A stretch of DNA of 64,000 nucleotides from Ardenticatenaceae bacterium. Its GTDB lineage: Bacteria; Chloroflexota; Anaerolineae; Promineifilales; Promineifilaceae. Below, piece by piece: positions 31,408 to 40,692 of the stretch. The notes beneath the pieces were generated by a model, which saw only the letters and a list, made by a program, of their open reading frames with translations, had not been told where the DNA came from and searched no databases. Each line of letters starts with the position of its first letter. The stretch's first letter is position 1. The stretch is from the NCBI GenBank assembly GCA_020634245.1, contig JACKCC010000027.1, forward strand, positions 1 through 64,000, in the 5' to 3' direction. The translations under genes were made by a program, and so were the position numbers.

Positions 31408-34206
31408 ATGCGAAAAAAACTGATTGAAGTTGCCTTACCCCTGGAAGCCATCAACGCCGCCAGTGCGCGAGAGAAGTCCATCCGGCATGGGCACCCTAGT
31501 ACGCTGCATTTGTGGTGGGCGCGCCGGCCGTTAGCTGCCGCCCGCGCCGTGATTTTTACCTCGCTGGTGGATGACCCGGATGACCCCAACGCGCCGCCGG
31601 CCTTTGTGCGTGCCTGTCGCGAACTGCCTAAAGGGAAAAACGCAACGGCCAACGACACGCCCAGGCAACGGTTGTTTGATTTTATTGAGCGGCTGGTGAC
31701 CTGGGAAGCGACGACAGACGAGAAAATCCTGAATACGGCCCGCGAGTTGATTAAGTTGAGCACCGATGGCAACCCGCCGCCGCTGCTGGACCCCTTTGCC
31801 GGGGGCGGCAGCATACCCCTGGAGGCGCAGCGGTTGGGGCTGGAGGCCCACGCCAGCGACCTGAACCCGGTGGCAGTGATGATTAACAAGGCGCTGATTG
31901 AGATACCGCCCAAGTTTGCCAACCGGCCGCCGGTAAACCCGCGCGACCGGGCCAAAGTGGGCGGCAAAAGCGCCTGGAAAGGAGCCAGCGGCCTGGCCGC
32001 CGATGTGCGTTACTACGGTGAGTGGATGCGTGACAAAGCCTATGAAAAGATTGGCCACCTGTACCCGAAGTGCAATGGCGAAACGGTGATTGCCTGGTTG
32101 TGGGCGCGGACGGTGAAATGCCCCAACCCAGCTTGTGGAGCGCAAATGCCGCTGGTACGTTCATTTGATTTGAGCAAAAAAAAGGGCAAACGAGCCTGGG
32201 TAGAACCGCAAGTAGATCCCACAACGCGAAAAATTACCTTTGAAGTAAAACAAGCCAGTAAAGGCAACGGCCCGGAAGGGACAGTTAACCGACAAGGGGC
32301 AACTTGTATTGCTTGTAATACGCCGGTGCCATTTTCCTATTTGCGTGATGCGGGAAGAACTCAACGTATGAGTTCTCAACTAATGGCAATTGTGACCGAA
32401 GGGGAAAGTGGACGTAATTATCATTCTGCAATGCAAGAAAATGGTCGAATCGCCTTTCAAGCTGAACCAGCGTGGAGGCCAAATGGGAACGTACCAGAAC
32501 GGTTAACAGGGGGGACTTGTTATGGATATGGCCTAACAACATGGGACAAACTTTTTTCGCCAAGACAATTGGTTGCATTGACGACTCTGAGTGAGCTTGT
32601 TGCTGAAGTCCCCCAAAAGATCAAAGCCGATGCTCTTATTGCAGGTCTACGTACTGATGATATTCCCCTTCGAAGCGGCGGTACAGGTGTGCAAGCTTAC
32701 TCCGAGGCTATTAGTGTCTATCTTGCTTTTGCTATTGACAAATTGGCTGATAGAAATTCAACGATTGCAACGTGGGCAAATAATCGTGAACATGCAAGAA
32801 ATACTTTTGGAAGGCAGGCAATTCCAATGACCTGGGATTATGCTGAAAGTAATCCATTTTCTACATCAAGTGGAAACTTTTACGGTGGTGTCGAAACAAT
32901 TGAAAAGATATTAGACAAACTGATGCCACTTCAGTTTGGAAATGGTTATGCTTTTCAAGCCGACGCTAGCAAGCTTAGATTTACAGATAAGATTGGTATT
33001 ATCAGTACTGATCCTCCCTATTATGACAATATTGCATATGCAGATTTATCAGATTTCTTTTACATATGGATGAGGTCAAATCTCCGTGACACATATCCAG
33101 AAATTTTCGCCACTTTGCTGGTGCCTAAAGCACCCGAGTTAGTTGCAACTCCTTATCGGTTCAGCGGTGATTCTGATGCAGCGAATAGACACTTTGAAAC
33201 AGGTTTAATGGAAGCTTTCAATCAAATGCGTTCCATCATTTCTTCATCTGATTACCCACTTTCTGTTTACTACGCTTTTAAGCAACAAGAGCTTGTTGTG
33301 GATGAGGGAACAGCCAGTACAGGATGGGAAACGATGCTAAACGGTCTAATAGAGACTGGATTTCAGATTGTGGGCACATGGCCAATGCGAACAGAACTTG
33401 GTCGAAGAATGGTTGGGCAGGGCACGAACGCGCTGGCTTCTTCCATCATCCTCGTCTGCCGACCTCGTCAAGGAAATGCAACTTTCACTAGCCGCCGCGA
33501 ATTTGTCAACAACTTGCGTCAGGAGCTACCGGTCGCCCTTCGTGAAATGCAGTCGGGCAACATTGCCCCCGTGGATTTAGCGCAAGCGTCCATCGGCCCT
33601 GGCATGGCCGTTTACAGCCGCTACAGCAAAGTCCTGGAACCAGACGGCAGCCGCCTCACCGTGCGCGCCGCCCTCCAGCTCATCAACCAGGTCCTCGACG
33701 AATACCTGGCCGAAGCCGAAGGCGACCTCGACGGCGATTCCCGTTTTGCGGTTAGTTGGTTTGAGCAGTACGGCTTCAACAGCGGTGAATTTGGCGTCGC
33801 CGACGTCCTGGCCCGCGCCAAAAACACTTCCGTAGACGGTCTGGTCAACGCCGGCATCCTTGAATCCGGCGCGGGCAAAGTACGCCTGCTCACCTGGGAA
33901 GAACTCGATCCCGGCTGGAACCCGGCCAGCGACAGCCGCCCCACCGTTTGGGAAGCGACCCACCATCTCATCGAGCGGCTCAACGTCCACGGCGAAGAAG
34001 GCGCGGCGTTGCTCTTGGCTAAAATGCCCAGCGAGTTGGCAGCGTCCTCGCGCCAACTCGCCTACCGCCTCTATGCCATCTGCGAGCGCAAAGGCTGGGC
34101 CGACCATGCCCGCGATTACAACGCCCTGGTCATTTCCTGGTCCACCAGCCAGGAACGCGCCGCCGAGGTGAAACAAAGTTATCAGCAGCGTGGTTTGTTT
34201 GAGTAG
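31408..34206 (+). CDS. DUF1156 adenine-specific DNA methyltransferase
   Basis: 932 aa. The N-terminal DUF1156 region is KKLIEVALPLEAINAASARE and HGHPSTLHLWWARRPLAA. The SAM-binding motif is LDPFAGGGSIPLEAQRLGLE (about residue 130). A CxxC-type insert follows (CPNPACG, CIACNTP). The catalytic motif IV is STDPPYYDNIAYADL (about residue 533), an N6-adenine signature. The C-terminal 250 residues are helical. The enzyme would mark self DNA for the partner helicases and ATPase. Base composition is uneven: about 32.17-33.42 kb is clearly AT-richer than both ends, as if the central and catalytic part had been exchanged. Confidence 0.9.
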   Translation: MRKKLIEVALPLEAINAASAREKSIRHGHPSTLHLWWARRPLAAARAVIFTSLVDDPDDPNAPPAFVRACRELPKGKNATANDTPRQRLFDFIERLVTWEATTDEKILNTARELIKLSTDGNPPPLLDPFAGGGSIPLEAQRLGLEAHASDLNPVAVMINKALIEIPPKFANRPPVNPRDRAKVGGKSAWKGASGLAADVRYYGEWMRDKAYEKIGHLYPKCNGETVIAWLWARTVKCPNPACGAQMPLVRSFDLSKKKGKRAWVEPQVDPTTRKITFEVKQASKGNGPEGTVNRQGATCIACNTPVPFSYLRDAGRTQRMSSQLMAIVTEGESGRNYHSAMQENGRIAFQAEPAWRPNGNVPERLTGGTCYGYGLTTWDKLFSPRQLVALTTLSELVAEVPQKIKADALIAGLRTDDIPLRSGGTGVQAYSEAISVYLAFAIDKLADRNSTIATWANNREHARNTFGRQAIPMTWDYAESNPFSTSSGNFYGGVETIEKILDKLMPLQFGNGYAFQADASKLRFTDKIGIISTDPPYYDNIAYADLSDFFYIWMRSNLRDTYPEIFATLLVPKAPELVATPYRFSGDSDAANRHFETGLMEAFNQMRSIISSSDYPLSVYYAFKQQELVVDEGTASTGWETMLNGLIETGFQIVGTWPMRTELGRRMVGQGTNALASSIILVCRPRQGNATFTSRREFVNNLRQELPVALREMQSGNIAPVDLAQASIGPGMAVYSRYSKVLEPDGSRLTVRAALQLINQVLDEYLAEAEGDLDGDSRFAVSWFEQYGFNSGEFGVADVLARAKNTSVDGLVNAGILESGAGKVRLLTWEELDPGWNPASDSRPTVWEATHHLIERLNVHGEEGAALLLAKMPSELAASSRQLAYRLYAICERKGWADHARDYNALVISWSTSQERAAEVKQSYQQRGLFE

Positions 34207-34217
34207 AGAAAAGAATA

Positions 34218-35042
34218 ATGAGAGGGAAAAATAACCGAAAAAATAGTTGGATCGACAAATTTGACTTACTTATACTAGCGGCTACAGCAGTTTTTAGTGG
34301 TGTAATTAGTTTGCTCGACTTTCTGGGCATGCTTGACGAAATACCTTGGCTGGCTGAAAGAGTACCTATCCTAATTCTTTTAGCCATCGCACTCATTGCC
34401 GGCTATTTGGCTCTCGAAAGGAATACTCACCTTGAAAGTATACAAAGTGATATTGAAAAACTATCCCAAGAGGTTACTGGTTCAACTTCGACCATTATTA
34501 ATTCTTTAGAAGGGGTGGAGTTTCAAGAATTCGATGGCGGGAATGCCTTACTTAGTTATGTCAGCAAACGTTTATTACAGGCTCGCAAACAAGTCGACGA
34601 TCTGTCTTGGGGGCCGGGCGCAGATCTCGGTGTAGGTCTGGAGGTCACACAGCAAGCAATCCAAGGATATTGGTCAAGAATAGACCGTGTTTCTCGAAAA
34701 ATACTATATCGAGAGGTGTTTGTTTTTAATAGCCCTGAACGATTAAGAAAGCTTCGTGAAATGTTGAAGGAAGATGCTCCTGGCTATTCATGTGCATTTT
34801 ATAAAGAAAGCTATGCACCACTTATACAATTTATGCTTATCGACCAAGAGGAAGTTATTATCTTAAATGATCAATTTCCGTCTTATCTGGCTATCCGTCA
34901 TTCTGGATTGGCCAAGCTTTTCACTGATTATTACGAAGCAATTTGGGCGGGAGCAACGAAAATAAAAGAAGGCCCTATAGTTCATCAAGAAATTGTTAAT
35001 CAAATACTGAATAGTTCCGACCAGGAAACTTTTACAAAATAG
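34218..35042 (+). CDS. Membrane-anchored defence-island protein
   Basis: 274 aa. Two N-terminal helices (LLILAATAVFSGVISLLDFL and ILILLAIALIAGYLAL) anchor a cytoplasmic domain of about 200 residues (GGNALLSYVSKRLLQARKQV, DDLSWGPGADLG, YREVFVFNSPERLRKLREML, IQFMLIDQEEVIILNDQFPS). The soluble part recalls catalytically dead phospholipase D-like domains but lacks an HxK motif. AT-rich like the 211-aa gene. The pairing of two membrane proteins around the methyltransferase suggests a membrane-linked effector (inference). Confidence 0.65.
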   Translation: MRGKNNRKNSWIDKFDLLILAATAVFSGVISLLDFLGMLDEIPWLAERVPILILLAIALIAGYLALERNTHLESIQSDIEKLSQEVTGSTSTIINSLEGVEFQEFDGGNALLSYVSKRLLQARKQVDDLSWGPGADLGVGLEVTQQAIQGYWSRIDRVSRKILYREVFVFNSPERLRKLREMLKEDAPGYSCAFYKESYAPLIQFMLIDQEEVIILNDQFPSYLAIRHSGLAKLFTDYYEAIWAGATKIKEGPIVHQEIVNQILNSSDQETFTK

Positions 35043-35051
35043 GGGTTAACT

Positions 35052-38000
35052 ATGGCTCTAAGCAATCGAGAACGAGTAGGACGGGTGCTAGATACCTTGC
35101 GCAACGGATTGGCCCCCTTTGTCGTCCGCGAATATCGGATGACTTATCGGGATAATTTTGTCCGCGAAATTGACGCCACGTTGACGACTTACGCTTACGA
35201 ACTGCCGCGCGATGCCTTCAAGGATGTTAACGCGCTCATCGACAGCCTGGACATTCACAATACCTTTAACCTGATGCTGCGCAACTGGCGCGACGTGTTT
35301 CAGGATAAGTTAGGCCATGTGGGTCGTAGTTACGTGAGCGAGCTTTTCAACGCCCGCAACGATTGGGCGCACCAGAAAGCATTCACCAACGATGAAGCCT
35401 ACCGCGCCGCCGACACGGCCAAACGGCTGCTGCAAATGATCAGCGCCGGCGACCATGCGGCCATCGTGGACAAAATCGCCAACGACCTGCTGCGCCTACG
35501 TTTTGAGGCCGAAGCCAAAAAAGCGAAGAAAGATACCGGCGAACTGAAGCTGCCGGAAACGACGACCCTGGCTGGACTGAAACCGTGGCGGGAGATCGTG
35601 CATCCGCACCGGGATGTAGCCAACGGCCGTTATTTGCAGGCCGAATTTGCCGCCGACCTTTCCCAGGTATTGGCAGGCACAGCCGAAGCCGAATACCAAA
35701 ACCCCATAGAATTCTTCAGCCGCACCTACCTGACCGAAGGCTTGCTCAATATGCTCGTCACCGGCGTCAAACGGCTGACAGCTCAGGGCGGCGACCCGGT
35801 CGTCCAACTGCAAACGGCGTTTGGCGGCGGCAAAACCCACTCGATGCTGGCCCTCTACCATCTGGCCGGCCCCAATTTCAACTTGAGTGATTTCCCTGGC
35901 GGCGACCGGCTGGCCGAGCAAATCGGGAACGTGGATTTACCGGAATCGAACCGAGCTGTTCTGGTCGGAACAGCATTAGACCCCTCACGACCGCGCGATT
36001 ATCAGGGAACGGCGGTACATACGCTTTGGGGCGAACTGGCCTACCAGATTGGTGGCGCGGCCGGATATGCATTTGTAGCCCAGGCCGACCAAAAGGGCGT
36101 CAGTCCCAACTCCAACACGCTTTTGGAACTGCTGGACAAATTCGGCCCCTGCCTCATCATCATCGACGAATTCATCGCCTACGCCCGCAATATTTATAAA
36201 GTGGACGATTTGCCAGCCGGCTCCTTTGATTCGGTCATGACCTTCCTGCAAGCATTAACCGAAGCGGTGCGTCGTTCGACCGATTCGATGTTGCTCATTT
36301 CCCTGCCGGCCTCGGATATCGAAGTCGGCGGCGAAGCAGGCAAAGCAGCGCTGGAAACCTTGTCGCATATCGTCGGCCGGATCGAATCGGTCTGGAAACC
36401 GGTGACAGCGACGGAGAGCTTTGAAATTGTGCGCCGCCGTCTCTTTGCCAGCGAGGTGGATTACCCAGCACGAGACGCGGTCTTGCAGGCGTTCAGCACG
36501 ATGTATCGCAACAGCACCGGCGAATTTCCTTCCGGTGTGGCCGAACGAGCTTATTACGAACGTATGCAGTCGGCCTATCCCATTCACCCGGAGCTGTTCG
36601 ACAGGCTCTACCAGGATTGGTCCACGTTGGAACGATTCCAACGCACGCGCGGCGTTTTGCGCCTGATGGCGGCGGTCATCCACCAGCTTTGGACACGCAA
36701 TGACCAATCGCTGCTCATCATGCCAGGCACCGTGCCCCTGGCCGCCACTCCGGTACGAAATGAACTGCTGCGTTATTTGCCGGATACGTGGACGGCCGTG
36801 TTTGACAAAGATGTCGATGGCACCGAATCTCTGCCGCTGCAAATTGATGGCGACGTGCCGATGCTGGGTCGCTATGCGGCTGCCCGCCGAGTGGCCCGAA
36901 CGGTGTTCATTGGCAGTGCGCCTTCGGTGGCCGGGCAAAGTGTGCGCGGCCTGGAAGATGTGCGGGTGCGATTGGGCAGTGCGCAGCCGGGGGAACCAAC
37001 GGCCGTGTTTGGCGATGCCCTGCGCCGGATGGGCAGCCAGTTGACTTACCTTTACACGGATGGCAGCCGTTACTGGTATGATACCCGGCCCACCGTCAAC
37101 CGGCTGGCCAAGGATAGGGCACAAGGGTTTGACCCGGTGGAAGTTGAAGCGGAAATGACGGCCCGCTTGAAGAAGGTGCCCAAGAACCGGGAATTTGCCG
37201 CTTTTCATGTCGCGCCGCCCGATACAGGCGATGTGGCCGACGAAATGCGCGTGCGGGTTGTGGTTCTGCCGCCAGACGCTACCTATAAGCGGGGTAATGG
37301 CGGCACGGAAGCGGGCAAAACAGCCCAGGCCATCCTGGAAAACCGGGGCAGCGCCCAGCGACTATATAAGAACATGCTCCTGTTTATCGCTGCTGATCAA
37401 AACGGGATGGAGGCTTTGGAAACGGCCGTGCGCGAATGCCTGGCCTGGCAGTCGATTCAGGATGAAGAGGAACCGCTGAATCTGGATGCACAACAGCGCC
37501 GCCAAGTGAAAACCAGTCTGGATAAAGCGGACGAGACCGTCGATTTGCGCTTGATGGAAGCGTACAGTTGGCTGCTGTCGCCGGTGCAGCCGGACCCATT
37601 GGGCAAAATTGAGTTCCAGGCCAATCGCATCAGCGGCGATGATAACTTTTATGACCGGGCCGCCCGCAAGCTGAAACAGGATGGCTTGCTCATCAAGGAA
37701 TGGTCGCCGGACATCCTGCGGATGGAGCTAGATCGCTACATCTGGGGTGAAGGTAAGGGCTGGGCGGTCAGTTTGAAGCAGTTGTGGGAGTATCTGGCGC
37801 AATATTGTTACCTGCCGCGTTTGTTTGACCAGGCGGTATTGGAAACGGCCGTGCGCAATGGCGTCACGCGTGGAGATGCACCGTTCGCCTATGCCACAGG
37901 CGTCAATGCTGAAGGGTATCACACTGGGTTAGTGTTTCGTTCACATGGGACGATTTATTTTGACAATCAAAGTTTGTTGGTTCATCCAGAACATGTGAAG

Positions 38001-38342
38001 GAACCGCCACCGCCAGAGCTAATTACGATTGTTGAGCGGGATGATGGCGAAGCTAGGGATGATAGTAGTGGGGAGATCGTTATCCCCGAACCGCCAAAAC
38101 CAGCTAAGAAGACGCGTTATTACGGCCGTGTTCAGATTGACCCGCAGCGTGTGAACAAGGATATGGGCTTGATAGTCGAGGAAGTCATCGAGAGACTGAC
38201 CGGTCTGGTTGGCTGTGATGTGGAGATTTCCTTGGAAATCAATGCTAAAGTGTCAGAAGGCTTTGATGAAGCCACAATTCGCACGGTAAGTGAAAATAGC
38301 CGGACGCTCAAATTTGACCATCATGAATTTGAGACAAAATAG
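35052..38342 (+). CDS. Swt1-HEPN and DUF499 ATPase protein
   Basis: 1096 aa. The N-terminal 120 residues are a Swt1-type HEPN domain (NLMLRNWRDVFQDKLG, then ELFNARNDWAHQKAFT, where R-N-D-W-A-H is an RNase-like HEPN motif). From about residue 180 the DUF499 ATPase follows, with Walker A LQTAFGGGKTHSM and Walker B CLIIIDEFIAYARN. A long helical C-terminal part ends in DUF499-typical strands (FETK). DUF499 and DUF1156 proteins repeatedly occur together in anti-phage loci. It is GC-rich and holds several ACGGCCGT octamers, in contrast to the genes at 27.7-35.0 kb. Confidence 0.88.
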   Translation: MALSNRERVGRVLDTLRNGLAPFVVREYRMTYRDNFVREIDATLTTYAYELPRDAFKDVNALIDSLDIHNTFNLMLRNWRDVFQDKLGHVGRSYVSELFNARNDWAHQKAFTNDEAYRAADTAKRLLQMISAGDHAAIVDKIANDLLRLRFEAEAKKAKKDTGELKLPETTTLAGLKPWREIVHPHRDVANGRYLQAEFAADLSQVLAGTAEAEYQNPIEFFSRTYLTEGLLNMLVTGVKRLTAQGGDPVVQLQTAFGGGKTHSMLALYHLAGPNFNLSDFPGGDRLAEQIGNVDLPESNRAVLVGTALDPSRPRDYQGTAVHTLWGELAYQIGGAAGYAFVAQADQKGVSPNSNTLLELLDKFGPCLIIIDEFIAYARNIYKVDDLPAGSFDSVMTFLQALTEAVRRSTDSMLLISLPASDIEVGGEAGKAALETLSHIVGRIESVWKPVTATESFEIVRRRLFASEVDYPARDAVLQAFSTMYRNSTGEFPSGVAERAYYERMQSAYPIHPELFDRLYQDWSTLERFQRTRGVLRLMAAVIHQLWTRNDQSLLIMPGTVPLAATPVRNELLRYLPDTWTAVFDKDVDGTESLPLQIDGDVPMLGRYAAARRVARTVFIGSAPSVAGQSVRGLEDVRVRLGSAQPGEPTAVFGDALRRMGSQLTYLYTDGSRYWYDTRPTVNRLAKDRAQGFDPVEVEAEMTARLKKVPKNREFAAFHVAPPDTGDVADEMRVRVVVLPPDATYKRGNGGTEAGKTAQAILENRGSAQRLYKNMLLFIAADQNGMEALETAVRECLAWQSIQDEEEPLNLDAQQRRQVKTSLDKADETVDLRLMEAYSWLLSPVQPDPLGKIEFQANRISGDDNFYDRAARKLKQDGLLIKEWSPDILRMELDRYIWGEGKGWAVSLKQLWEYLAQYCYLPRLFDQAVLETAVRNGVTRGDAPFAYATGVNAEGYHTGLVFRSHGTIYFDNQSLLVHPEHVKEPPPPELITIVERDDGEARDDSSGEIVIPEPPKPAKKTRYYGRVQIDPQRVNKDMGLIVEEVIERLTGLVGCDVEISLEINAKVSEGFDEATIRTVSENSRTLKFDHHEFETK

Positions 38343-38411
38343 TTTATGATTATGCGTGAACTTTACAAACTACGTATTTTCAGAATTATATTCAATTAGT
38401 AAACTCACTTT

Positions 38412-38639
38412 ATGCCTGATGATTCGCTCTCAATAAGCGGAGAAGAAGCTGCTAAAAAGCTAATTTCTCTCGCTGAAGCTGCAAAGCTAAGTGGGCTTTC
38501 GCAAGGACACCTGCGGTTGTTAGCCAATCAAGAGAAGATATGGGCGGTTAAAATTGGCCGCAACTGGGTAACAACTGAAAAGGCTGTCCAAGCATATTTG
38601 TCCACTAACCCTCGTCCCGGCCCAAAATCAAAAGAGTAG
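38412..38639 (+). CDS. Excisionase-like helix-turn-helix protein
   Basis: 75 aa, MerR/HTH_17 type: LISLAEAAKLSGLSQGHLRL, then LANQEKIWAVKIGRNWVTTE and AVQAYLS. This is the standard small DNA-binding fold of excisionases (Xis) and related control proteins. Its position just before the large serine recombinase and the tRNA suggests it sets the direction of integration or excision. The basic end PRPGPKSKE is a typical tail. Confidence 0.8.
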   Translation: MPDDSLSISGEEAAKKLISLAEAAKLSGLSQGHLRLLANQEKIWAVKIGRNWVTTEKAVQAYLSTNPRPGPKSKE

Positions 38640-38679
38640 CCTGCTCTTTTCCATCGGTCATGACGTATCATTTTTCATA

Positions 38680-38708
38680 TTGATAATTCAGGTCATATCG
38701 CATATAAT
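38680..38708 (+). promoter_or_regulatory. Near-consensus promoter of the pre-integrase RNA
   Basis: TTGATA (38680-38685), exactly 17 bp, TATAAT (38703-38708). Expected start near 38715. Confidence 0.75.
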
Positions 38709-38768
38709 ACAATCAAACATTTTAACAATAGTCGGTCGAGAGAAACGGCCGTTAGCACAAAAGGATAA

Positions 38769-38843
38769 ATGAAAACGCCCCAGATTGGTGCGGGAACACC
38801 AACCCAGGGCTTATCTACAACGCTGATGAGACCAGCATCGTAG
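38769..38843 (+). CDS. Mini-ORF inside the pre-integrase RNA
   Basis: 24 codons (MKTPQIGAGTPTQGL..., ending RPAS), with AAGGATAA before the ATG. The first hairpin of the RNA covers codons 4-14, so translation and folding would compete. It may be a leader peptide; it could equally be chance. Confidence 0.3.
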   Translation: MKTPQIGAGTPTQGLSTTLMRPAS

Positions 38844-38874
38844 ACTGAGTGTAATGCTATCTGCATGCACACGA

Positions 38875-38912
38875 GTCGTCAATTGCTCTTGTCAGTGATT
38901 GACGACTTTTTT
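38875..38912 (+). terminator. Intrinsic terminator
   Basis: GTCGTCAAT (38875-38883) pairs perfectly with ATTGACGAC (38898-38906), followed by six T. Confidence 0.85.
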
Positions 38913-38955
38913 GTTACATGGGGTTACCCACCGGGTCAGCCCTGGAAAGGAGAAT

Positions 38956-40692
38956 ATGTCCAATGATTCCCAAACACTTATCCAAGAGCAGCAAACACCT
39001 CCCCGGTTCTTTTCAGCGCCAGGCAAGGATGTGTTTGCTGACCACCCATTGATTGGTTCACGATTAAAACCCGGATGGAAACCCAAGAATCGGAAAACGA
39101 AAAAAAGGAAGGTTAAGATGCGTTACGCGGCTTATGTTCGGATTAGTTCAGAAGAGCAGATTGGTAATTTTTCTATCGATGCCCAAAAACGGGCAATAGA
39201 AGCTTGGGTTGTGGCCAATGGTGGCGTTCTGGCCCAAGTGTATGTTGACGAAGGACACTCCGGGCGCACAGCTGACCGGCCCGCTTTCAAGCGGCTGCGT
39301 CGTGATGCCCGGCGGCGAAAATTTGACGCCATCATCGTCCACAAATTTGATCGCTTCGCCCGTAATCGGACGGATGCATTGGCGATTAAATCTCTGTTAC
39401 GCCATGATTATGGCATCAAGGTTTTTTCGGTCAGCGAACCTTCAGAAGATAGTGACGGCCCAATGGGCGCTCTGATTGAAGGCATCATGGAGTCGGTTGC
39501 CGACTGGTACAGCCAAAATCTGGCGGCGGAAACAGCCAAAGGTAAGAAGGAGCGAAGCCATCAAGGGAAGCACAATAATCGTGCTCCGTTTGGGTTAAAG
39601 AAAAACAAGGACATGATCTTGATCCCGGATGTAAATGAACTCCCAGGTCTTATCCTGGCTTTTGAGAGCTATGCAACCAATAAATACAGCGACAGGGACA
39701 TTGCTCATTTGCTGAATGAAAAAGGGTATCGCAGTAAAACTGGCAGACGATTTTCCAAAGATACCGTACGAAGCATGTTGCAAAATCGTACTTACCTGGG
39801 AAAAATCAAATATCAAAAATACAACAGCCGCAAAGACGGCTCACGCTCTTACGAGGCTCCAGTCGAATGGTTTGATGGCCAGCATGATGCTGTTATTAGC
39901 GAAGAATTGTTTGACAAATGTATGGAAGTACGCGCCAGCCGGCGCGTACACCGCCAAGCAACAAAGAGGTTGAATCCTTACTTGTTGCGTGATATCGCCT
40001 ACTGCTATCGGTGTTGCAGCAATCCGCCCCAAGAAAAGACATTCCGTTACTACGGCAAAATGCGTGGACAATCCCAATGGCATGGTGAACATCGTTATTA
40101 TCGCTGTCGGGCGTCCGATTTGGGCTATAAATGTGAGCAAAAAGGTGTGCCCGTTGAGGTTCTTGACCAACAAATTGTAACAATCCTCATGAACCTGAAG
40201 CCGCCCAAAAATTGGCGCAAAGGTATCACCAAGGCCATGGGGGAGCTATTGGGTGAACAAAGCCTGGAGGAGCGCCTTCAAGAAATTCGTGACATTATCA
40301 ACCGCATGGACAAGCGTTGGGACAATGGCTTCATCATTGATGAACGAGAATATATGGAACAGCGCATCAAATTACAGATGGAATTGGAGCAATTGAATCC
40401 GATACCGGAGAACGATTTGGAACAAGCAGCAGACTTGTTGGAGAATTTCAAAGCGCATTGGGATCGATTGGAAGGGGATGAAGACGGCCGTCACGATTTG
40501 GTCAATTTGATTGTGGAACGGGCTTATGTTTATGACGAGAAAATTGTGGCTTTGACCCTGCGCTCAAACTATCACCTGGTGCTTAACCATAAAACAAATG
40601 GGCCAACTTACTTTGAAGTTGACCCATTATACGCCCACGGGAGCGACGGGGATCGAACCCGCGATCTTCGGCTTGACAGGCCGACGTGTTAA
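38956..40692 (+). CDS. Large serine recombinase (element integrase)
   Basis: 578 aa from ATG 38956 (AAAGGAG 4 nt before). A start at 39118 (MRYAAYVRISSEEQ) also has AAGGAAGG and fits the usual family N-terminus, so the extra 54 residues may be untranslated. Resolvase domain: AAYVRISSEEQ with the catalytic serine in VRISS, and DAIIVHKFDRFARNRTDA. Recombinase domain: INVELPG-type helices, YSDRDIAHLLNEKGY and LQNRTYLGKIKY. A zinc ribbon follows (CYRCCSNPP, YYRCRASDLGYKC), then a coiled coil. The last 17 codons (GSDGDRTRDLRLDR...) are antisense tRNA-Asp, so the gene reads into the attachment site. Confidence 0.92.
   Translation: MSNDSQTLIQEQQTPPRFFSAPGKDVFADHPLIGSRLKPGWKPKNRKTKKRKVKMRYAAYVRISSEEQIGNFSIDAQKRAIEAWVVANGGVLAQVYVDEGHSGRTADRPAFKRLRRDARRRKFDAIIVHKFDRFARNRTDALAIKSLLRHDYGIKVFSVSEPSEDSDGPMGALIEGIMESVADWYSQNLAAETAKGKKERSHQGKHNNRAPFGLKKNKDMILIPDVNELPGLILAFESYATNKYSDRDIAHLLNEKGYRSKTGRRFSKDTVRSMLQNRTYLGKIKYQKYNSRKDGSRSYEAPVEWFDGQHDAVISEELFDKCMEVRASRRVHRQATKRLNPYLLRDIAYCYRCCSNPPQEKTFRYYGKMRGQSQWHGEHRYYRCRASDLGYKCEQKGVPVEVLDQQIVTILMNLKPPKNWRKGITKAMGELLGEQSLEERLQEIRDIINRMDKRWDNGFIIDEREYMEQRIKLQMELEQLNPIPENDLEQAADLLENFKAHWDRLEGDEDGRHDLVNLIVERAYVYDEKIVALTLRSNYHLVLNHKTNGPTYFEVDPLYAHGSDGDRTRDLRLDRPTC
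40638..40660. other. Probable element attachment end at the tRNA 3' region
   Basis: The 3' part of tRNA-Asp, adjacent to the integrase, is the expected crossover point. Genes to the left are accessory and genes to the right are housekeeping. I could not find a second copy of this sequence elsewhere in the window, so the other end is not placed. Confidence 0.5.

Larger units (their letters stand above)
38715..38912 (+). ncRNA. Candidate regulatory RNA of about 200 nt before the integrase
   Basis: Begins after a near-consensus promoter and ends in an intrinsic terminator. It contains hairpin GCCC...GGTG-CGGGAA-CACC...GGGC (about 38778-38810), hairpin GCTG/CAGC (38822-38836) and a 24-codon mini-ORF (38769-38843). 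The integrase ribosome site lies after the terminator, so this RNA is independent of the integrase message or attenuates it. Confidence 0.6.

Noticed and set aside
31531..32145. Long antisense frames in the methyltransferase gene
   Set aside because: They occur only in the GC-rich part, where stop codons are rare on the opposite strand; no ribosome site or domain.
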